Position numbers and translations under genes: made by a program. DNA of 64,000 bases from assembly GCA_020831885.1 (NCBI GenBank), contig JAFIFU010000001.1:124001-188000 (forward strand), in the 5' to 3' direction. How positions within the stretch are numbered: the first letter of the stretch is position 1; each line of letters starts with the position of its first letter. This DNA is from Ectothiorhodospiraceae bacterium (GTDB taxonomy: Bacteria; Pseudomonadota; Gammaproteobacteria; Nitrococcales; Aquisalimonadaceae). Of the stretch, positions 59,281-64,000 are shown one piece after another. Under the pieces are notes generated by a model. The model made no database searches and was not told the origin of the DNA. It saw nothing but the letters and a program-made list of their open reading frames with translations.

Positions 59281-59829
59281 GTGATTGATTCCGAAGGCTT
59301 TAGGGCAAACGTCGGTATAATTCTGACCAATGACGAGGGGCGCGTGTTCTGGGCCCGTCGCATTGGGCAGAATGCCTGGCAGTTCCCGCAGGGCGGAATC
59401 AGGCACAACGAGTCGCCGGAACAGGCGCTTTACCGGGAACTGGCGGAGGAGGTGGGGCTGCAGCGGGAGCATGTGGAATTGGTGGGCTCCACCACCCGCT
59501 GGCTCCGTTACCATCTGCCCCGGCACCTGGTCCGCCGCAATCGCAAGCCGGTCTGTATCGGCCAGAAACAGCTCTGGTTCATGCTGCGCCTGGTGGGGGG
59601 CGAGCATGACGTTCGTCTGGATGCCAGCGAGCGGCCCGAGTTCGACGACTGGTGCTGGGTGGATTACTGGAAGCCGGTGCGCGACGTGGTGTTCTTCAAA
59701 CGCCACGTGTATCAGCGCGCGCTGCAGGAACTGGCGCCGCTGGTGTTCCCGGAAGGGGCGCCGGAGCCGCCTGCCATGCCCTCGTCATCTGCGCGCCCCC
59801 GGCGGCGCAGGCAGAGTGGCCGCGGCTGA
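59281..59829 (+). CDS. rppH: RNA pyrophosphohydrolase
   Basis: Nudix hydrolase that removes 5' pyrophosphate from mRNA to start decay. 182 residues from GTG 59281, where family similarity starts ([16 protein letters not shown]). Nudix box [23 protein letters not shown] (about 37-59) with REL and EE is intact. [30 protein letters not shown] and [16 protein letters not shown] match RppH strongly. The C-terminal 20 residues are basic and unconserved. An AT-rich stretch (around 59255-59280) precedes it. ptsP follows, as in E. coli. Confidence 0.95.
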   Translation: MIDSEGFRANVGIILTNDEGRVFWARRIGQNAWQFPQGGIRHNESPEQALYRELAEEVGLQREHVELVGSTTRWLRYHLPRHLVRRNRKPVCIGQKQLWFMLRLVGGEHDVRLDASERPEFDDWCWVDYWKPVRDVVFFKRHVYQRALQELAPLVFPEGAPEPPAMPSSSARPRRRRQSGRG

Positions 59830-59864
59830 GCCGTCGCCCGACAAGCCTCCGGAAGGGTCACCGA

Positions 59865-62129
59865 ATGCTTCAGACGCTCCACAGCATCGTCCAGGAAGTC
59901 AACGCTGCGCGGGGGCTCGACCATGCGCTGAACATCATTGTGAAGCGGGTTGCCGAAACCACCCATGTGGACGTCTGTTCCGTGTATCTGGTGGATCCGG
60001 ACACCCAGGAGTACGTGCTCATGGCCACCCGCGGGCTGAACCCGGATGCCGTGGGACGGGTGCGCCTGCGCCTGGACGAGGGGCTTGTTGGCCTGGTGGG
60101 CGAGCGCAAGGAGCCCCTGAATCTCGAGGATGCCGAAGCGCATCCCCGGTTCCGCTATTTCCCGGAGACCGGCGAGGAACGGTTCCACTCGTTCCTCGGG
60201 GCGCCCATCATCCATTTCCGCCGCCTGCTTGGAGTTCTGGTGGTCCAGCAGGCCGCGCGCCGGCGTTTCGGCGAGGAGGAGGTGGCCTTTATCGTCACCA
60301 TGGCGGCGCAACTGGCCGGCGCCATCGCCCATGGCGAGGCCACGGGGACCACCACACGGCTGGCCGGTGGCGGCCGCCTGTCCCGCCGGCCGATAACGGG
60401 GGTTCCCGGTTCTCCCGGGGTGGCCATGGGGCGCGCCATGGTGGCCTATTCCCCCGCGGATCTGTTCGCCGTGCCGGACCGGCCCGCGGAGGACGTGGAG
60501 CGGGAGATTGCCGCCTTCCATGCGGCCTTGGAGGCGGTGAAGGAGGAGGTCAAGGACATGTCCTCCCGCCTGGCGGATGCGGTCTCCGCTGACGAGCACA
60601 GTCTGTTCGACGTCTACCTGCGGATGCTGGAGAGTGACAGCCTGGTGAAGGGCACGGAGCAGCGCATCCGGGATGGCAACTGGGCCAGTGGTGCGCTCCG
60701 TGACAGTATTGCCTCGCATGTGAGCGTGTTCGATGAGATGGAAGACCCCTACCTGCGCGAGCGGGCGGGGGACATCCGGGATATCGGACGCCGGATACTG
60801 ATGCGTCTGCAACTGGATGCCGGCGATCAGCGCTCCGTGCCGGAGGGAACCGTGCTGGTGGGCGAGGAGATCAGTGCCTCGCAACTGGCGGAAGTCCCCA
60901 CGGATCGGCTGGTGGGGGTGGTGACCGCGAGGGGGTCCGGGAATTCCCACGTGGCGATTCTGGCCCGGGCGCTGAACATCCCCGCGGTAATGGGGGTGGC
61001 GGAGCTGCCGGTGAACCGGCTCGAGGGGCGCGAGCTGATCGTTGATGGCTACGCGGGACGCGTCCACATCGAGCCGACCCCCGGCGCGAAAAAGGAATAC
61101 CGGCGCCTGCTGCGCGAGGACGCGGAACTGTCGGAAGAGCTGCAGGCGCTCCGCGAGTTGCCGGCGGAGACGCCCTGTGGGTACCGGGTCGGGCTGTATG
61201 CCAATACGGGGCTGATGGCCGATATCACGTCCAGCCTGGCCAGCGGCTGTGATGGTATCGGCCTCCACCGTACCGAATTCCCGTTCATGATTCGGGAACG
61301 GTTTCCCGGCGAGGATGAGCAGACGCTGGTTTACCGTCAGGTGCTGGAGCCCTTCGTGCCGCGCCCGGTGGTGTTACGCACGCTGGATGTGGGCGGTGAC
61401 AAGCCGCTGCCTTATTTTCCCGTGCACGAGGAAAACCCCTTCCTGGGCTGGCGCGGCATACGACTGACCCTGGACCACCCGGAGATTTTCCTGACGCAGC
61501 TACGGGCCATGCTGCGCGCCAATGCGGGCTGCGGCAACCTGCGGGTCATGTTCCCCATGATCAGTCGTGTCGCTGAGCTGGATGAAGCCGTGGGCCTGCT
61601 GGAGCGTGCCCGGGACGAACTCCAGGAAGAAGGGATCGACGTGGAGATGCCCCGGGTGGGGGTGATGATCGAGGTGCCCTCCGCGGTTTACGAGACGGAC
61701 AGATTGGCCGCCAAGGTGGATTTCCTGTCCATTGGTTCCAACGATCTGACCCAGTATCTGCTGGCCGTGGACCGGAATAACGCGCGGGTGGCGGATTTGT
61801 ATGACGAGTTGCATCCAGCCGTGCTCTCGGCCATGAACCACGTGGTACAGGCGGCCCGTCCCCACGGGACCACGGTGTCGGTCTGCGGCGCCATGGCTGG
61901 TGATCCGGTGGCAGCCGTGCTGTTGCTGGGCATGGGCGTACAGGGGCTGAGCATGAGTGTCTCCAGCCTGCTGAAGATCAAGTGGGTGATCCGCAGCTTC
62001 ACCCGGAAGAAGGCGCGGGCGCTGTTGGAGCAGGCCTGGTCCATGGAACGATCCCAGGACGTCCGCCATCTGCTCAACGGCGCACTGGAGGAGGCAGGGC
62101 TTGGTGGTCTGGTGCGCGCGGGGAAATGA
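59865..62129 (+). CDS. ptsP: PTS-Ntr enzyme I (EI-Ntr)
   Basis: Phosphoenolpyruvate-protein phosphotransferase of the nitrogen-linked phosphotransfer chain. 754 residues from ATG 59865. GAF sensory domain at about 1-150 (LDHALNIIVKRVAETTHVDVCSVYLVD). The EI part has the phospho-histidine loop in TARGSGNSHVAILARALNIPAVMG (about 350-373), then the PEP-binding barrel with LRTLDVGGDKPLPYF, FRHTEF-like GLHRTEFPFMI, and the catalytic cysteine in TTVSVCGAMAGDP (about 670). Partners (NPr, EIIA-Ntr) are outside the window. Follows rppH. Confidence 0.96.
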   Translation: MLQTLHSIVQEVNAARGLDHALNIIVKRVAETTHVDVCSVYLVDPDTQEYVLMATRGLNPDAVGRVRLRLDEGLVGLVGERKEPLNLEDAEAHPRFRYFPETGEERFHSFLGAPIIHFRRLLGVLVVQQAARRRFGEEEVAFIVTMAAQLAGAIAHGEATGTTTRLAGGGRLSRRPITGVPGSPGVAMGRAMVAYSPADLFAVPDRPAEDVEREIAAFHAALEAVKEEVKDMSSRLADAVSADEHSLFDVYLRMLESDSLVKGTEQRIRDGNWASGALRDSIASHVSVFDEMEDPYLRERAGDIRDIGRRILMRLQLDAGDQRSVPEGTVLVGEEISASQLAEVPTDRLVGVVTARGSGNSHVAILARALNIPAVMGVAELPVNRLEGRELIVDGYAGRVHIEPTPGAKKEYRRLLREDAELSEELQALRELPAETPCGYRVGLYANTGLMADITSSLASGCDGIGLHRTEFPFMIRERFPGEDEQTLVYRQVLEPFVPRPVVLRTLDVGGDKPLPYFPVHEENPFLGWRGIRLTLDHPEIFLTQLRAMLRANAGCGNLRVMFPMISRVAELDEAVGLLERARDELQEEGIDVEMPRVGVMIEVPSAVYETDRLAAKVDFLSIGSNDLTQYLLAVDRNNARVADLYDELHPAVLSAMNHVVQAARPHGTTVSVCGAMAGDPVAAVLLLGMGVQGLSMSVSSLLKIKWVIRSFTRKKARALLEQAWSMERSQDVRHLLNGALEEAGLGGLVRAGK

Positions 62130-62144
62130 AAACCCATACTGCTG

Positions 62145-62184
62145 TTGACAATCACTCGCATTTGCATTCATGCTATGAATGCAA
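62145..62184 (+). promoter_or_regulatory. bfd promoter with a 23-bp palindrome
   Basis: TTGACA (62145-62150), 18 bases, CATGCT (62169-62174). TTGCATTCAT (62162-62171), GCT, ATGAATGCAA (62175-62184) is a perfect 10+3+10 inverted repeat over the -10 box. Iron repressor Fur is the usual regulator of bfd, and Fur sites are AT-rich inverted repeats, but this one is not a textbook Fur box. Confidence 0.65.
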
Positions 62185-62198
62185 TGGGGAGGGTTGCC

Positions 62199-62426
62199 AT
62201 GTACGTTTGCCTGTGTCACGGCGTTACCGATGGTCACATTCGGGAGGCGGTTTCCCAAGGGGTCCGTTCCATGCGTGATCTGCGTCGGGAGCTGGGGCTC
62301 TGCGGCAGTTGTGGCCGCTGCGGCCCGCATGCCCGCGAGGTGCTGACAGAGGCGACGGCGGAAATCTCCGCAACCGCGGTCCGGATTCCCCTGCCCGGGA
62401 CGGAGCCGGCATATTCGTCGATCTGA
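62199..62426 (+). CDS. bfd: Bacterioferritin-associated ferredoxin
   Basis: 75 residues from ATG 62199, after GGGAGGG. [2Fe-2S] binding CLCHGVTDGHIREAV and GLCGSCGRCGPHAREVL give four cysteines in the BFD pattern (CxC ... CxxC). Donates electrons to bacterioferritin to release iron. The bacterioferritin gene follows 140 bases later on the same strand. A palindrome covers its promoter, consistent with repression. Confidence 0.94.
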   Translation: MYVCLCHGVTDGHIREAVSQGVRSMRDLRRELGLCGSCGRCGPHAREVLTEATAEISATAVRIPLPGTEPAYSSI

Positions 62427-62566
62427 ATCAGAATGGGAATACATCCTGTTCGTTTCCTTTGATGCCGTTACCATCGCCTGTTCTGCCTGTACTAGACTGG
62501 TGGCGCAAAGGCGCAGCATGTTGCATGCCGTGACGCGCCAGACATTCAGCCAAGGTGGAGGCAGAT

Positions 62567-63031
62567 ATGAAAGGCGATCCCAAGGTCATCGAATTCCTCA
62601 ACCAGGTGTTGTTCAACGAACTCACCGCCATCAACCAGTATTTTCTCCATTCCCGCATGCTCCGTGACTGGGGTCTGGAGAAGCTGGCCGAGAAGGAGTA
62701 CCAGGAATCCATTGAGGAAATGCAGCACGCCGACAAGCTGATCGAGCGCATACTGTTCCTGGAGGGGCTGCCCAACCTGCAGGACCTGGGGAAGCTGCTC
62801 ATCGGCGAGAACGTGCGAGAGATCCTGCAGTGCGACCTGAAGCTCGAGGAAGCCGGGTGCCCGGTCCTCAGAGATGCCATCGCCTATTGTGAAACAGCGC
62901 GTGACTACGTGAGCCGTGACCTGTTCCAGCATATCCTCAACGCGGAGGAAAGCCACGTGGACTGGCTGGAGACCCAGCTTGAGTTGATCGATCGTCTGGG
63001 GCTTGAGAATTACCAGCAGTCACAGCTCTGA
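62567..63031 (+). CDS. bfr: Bacterioferritin
   Basis: Haem-containing iron storage protein, 24 subunits per cage. 154 residues from ATG 62567, with GGTGGAGG upstream. Ferroxidase ligands: [16 protein letters not shown] (Glu about 18), [18 protein letters not shown] (Glu 51, His 54; haem Met 52), Glu about 94 in DLKLEEAG, and [16 protein letters not shown] (Glu 127, His 130). Close to E. coli Bfr in length and pattern. Paired with bfd for iron release. Confidence 0.97.
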   Translation: MKGDPKVIEFLNQVLFNELTAINQYFLHSRMLRDWGLEKLAEKEYQESIEEMQHADKLIERILFLEGLPNLQDLGKLLIGENVREILQCDLKLEEAGCPVLRDAIAYCETARDYVSRDLFQHILNAEESHVDWLETQLELIDRLGLENYQQSQL

Positions 63032-63217
63032 CTCCCGCAAGGCCTTGAGAAAGTGCCACGCTGTCCCAGCGCCGTCGTGAGACCTGTCAGTCGGGCGCCC
63101 GCGCCCGTGTGGGCATCCCACCTCAGGTGAGGGCAACGACGGGCCCTGCAGCGGCGCAGTCACCCCCTGAGTACACGGTCAGACGTTCTGAATGGTGAGC
63201 GATATCCGGCGACTCGC

Positions 63218-63246
63218 TTGTGCCGCGGGGGCGGAGCCTATATATA
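63218..63246 (+). promoter_or_regulatory. Candidate promoter of the fmdB gene
   Basis: TTGTGC (63218-63223), 17 bases, TATATA (63241-63246), about 36 bases before the start. The rest of the 250-base gap after bfr shows short GC-rich repeats but no gene. Confidence 0.45.
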
Positions 63247-63281
63247 AGGCCTCGTTGAAGTTCTAGTCGAGGAGCCCGATC

Positions 63282-63575
63282 ATGCCGATCTACGAGTATC
63301 AGTGTCAGGCGTGCGGCCACGCGCTTGAGGCCATCCAGAAGATGAGTGACGCGCCGTTGCGCGATTGCCCCGAATGCGGCAAGCCGTCGTTGGGCAAGAA
63401 GATCTCCGCGGCCGGTTTCCGCCTCAAGGGCGGCGGCTGGTACGAGACCGACTTCAAGTCCGGGAGCAAGCGCAACCTGGCCGGCGACTCCGGGGCCGCT
63501 ACCGGCAGCGATTCCGGCAGCTCCGCCGGCAGCAATTCCGGAAGCACCGGCGACAAGCAGGCGGCATCCGCCTGA
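63282..63575 (+). CDS. FmdB-family zinc-ribbon protein
   Basis: 97 residues from ATG 63282, after CGAGGAG. Zinc ribbon MPIYEYQCQACGHALEAIQKM and DCPECGKPSLGKK gives two CxxC knuckles, with the FmdB family core ISAAGFRLKGGGWYETDFKSG. The last 30 residues are Ser/Gly-rich and low in complexity (SDSGSSAGSNSGSTGD). Named after a putative formamidase regulator; real function unknown. Its position just before aspS is conserved in many proteobacteria. Confidence 0.9.
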   Translation: MPIYEYQCQACGHALEAIQKMSDAPLRDCPECGKPSLGKKISAAGFRLKGGGWYETDFKSGSKRNLAGDSGAATGSDSGSSAGSNSGSTGDKQAASA

Positions 63576-63738
63576 TCCCGGCGGCCTTCTGTGATCCGCC
63601 CCGGACGGCCACAGCCTTGCGCCGTCCAGGGCGACGCCTTACCATCCCCGCTTCCCCGGCAGGCATCGCGCGGCGTCCGCCGTCCCCGGTGGCCTGCCCC
63701 CGATCAAGCACTTGACAGCAACCGGGCCGAACAGACTC

Positions 63739-64000
63739 ATGCGTACTCATTACTGCGGGCAGGTCACCGAAAACCATCTGGACACGGAAGTGGAACTCTG
63801 CGGCTGGGTGCATCGGCGGCGGGACCACGGTGGCGTGATCTTCATCGATCTGCGCGACCGGGAAGGCTTGGTGCAGGTGGTGTTCGATCCGGACCGTGCC
63901 GAGGTTTTCGCCACCGCCGAGCGCGTACGCAGCGAGTACGTGCTGCGTATCCGTGGCCGGGTGCGTCGCCGCCCCGCGGGTACCGAGAACCCGAACCTGA
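63739..64000 (+). CDS. aspS: Aspartate-tRNA ligase, 5' part
   Basis: First 87 codons only; the gene runs off the window. ATG 63739 begins [20 protein letters not shown]. The N-terminal OB-fold anticodon-binding domain is clear: [20 protein letters not shown], then [10 protein letters not shown] and [21 protein letters not shown]. This start and OB fold are those of the bacterial-type AspRS. The catalytic class II domain is not in the window. It follows the fmdB-like gene, the usual order. Confidence 0.96.
   Translation, partial: MRTHYCGQVTENHLDTEVELCGWVHRRRDHGGVIFIDLRDREGLVQVVFDPDRAEVFATAERVRSEYVLRIRGRVRRRPAGTENPNL

Noticed and set aside
59712-61268. 518-codon minus-strand frame opposite ptsP
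   Set aside because: Antisense shadow; no recognisable domain.
63032-63281. Gene or structured RNA between bfr and fmdB
   Set aside because: Only short GC-rich matches (CTCAGG/CCTGAG) and a promoter; no frame with a start and ribosome site.
1-64000. CRISPR arrays, transposases, integrases, phage genes or toxin-antitoxin pairs
   Set aside because: Looked for on both strands; no regularly spaced direct repeats and no recognisable protein of these kinds. The dispersed palindromes are not regularly spaced.

Overview
The window is about 64 kb of GC-rich, gene-dense chromosome from a gammaproteobacterium. Several things point to the Ectothiorhodospiraceae/Chromatiales side of the class: a Vfr/Crp regulator of 214 residues, coq7-type ubiquinone hydroxylation, two phasin-like proteins, a pyrophosphate-type phosphofructokinase, and conserved gammaproteobacterial blocks (trpEGDC-crp-speD-coq7-rplM-rpsI, prmA-fis-purH-purD, rppH-ptsP, bfd-bfr, fmdB-aspS). 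The family placement is inference from gene content only. I see no phage, transposase, integrase or CRISPR array. The window reads as core chromosome.

Layout, left to right. 0-4 kb: trpEGDC, with an odd duplicated 3' end in trpC. 4-8.5 kb: crp, an OsmC-like gene, speD, coq7, a [2Fe-2S] ferredoxin, rplM-rpsI and tRNA-Gln(CTG). 8.6-12.9 kb: an acyl-CoA metabolism group (crotonase, thiolase, short-chain dehydrogenase, acyl-CoA dehydrogenase). 13-21 kb: rlmI, an SH3 envelope protein, argE-argA, a lipoprotein with an O-methyltransferase, cpdA, and an unknown coiled-coil membrane protein. 21-26 kb: rubredoxin, thiE, hemL, a LON-domain protein, ubiX, mpl and a small membrane protein. 26-34.6 kb: PPi-phosphofructokinase, pyrophosphatase, a small unknown gene, prmA, a DUF3426 protein, fis and purH-purD. 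34.9-45 kb: lemA with an M48 protease, alaA, a DUF2147 protein, slt, a cobalamin adenosyltransferase, phasins around purU, and envelope proteins. 44.5-48.5 kb: pirin and a fatty-acid group (two hotdog proteins, acyl-CoA ligase, crotonase). 48.7-56.5 kb: nrdB, nrdA, metR and metE. 56.6-64 kb: tRNA-Gly(GCC), a phosphoribosyltransferase, lrgAB, a HAD phosphatase, rppH-ptsP, bfd-bfr, fmdB and the start of aspS.

Regulation stands out in three places. First, a clear adenosylcobalamin riboswitch lies between metR and nrdA on the minus strand, followed by a hairpin that can hide the nrdA ribosome-binding site. Class Ia ribonucleotide reductase is therefore probably switched off when B12 is plentiful. 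B12-independent methionine synthase (metE, with a MetR box) is next door, and a cobalamin adenosyltransferase is encoded 12 kb away. Second, a phasin promoter carries a 15-bp palindrome that recurs with one change in a second promoter upstream of rplM; that second promoter is followed by an intrinsic terminator and may make a small RNA. Third, the bfd promoter overlaps a 23-bp palindrome.

The least explained structure is a family of dispersed, foldable intergenic repeats built on the 19-bp palindrome GGAAGCGATCAGCGCTTCC. They sit mostly just after stop codons. Two long members share a 53-bp interior block at 48/53 identity, and one copy supplies the last codons of a crotonase gene.
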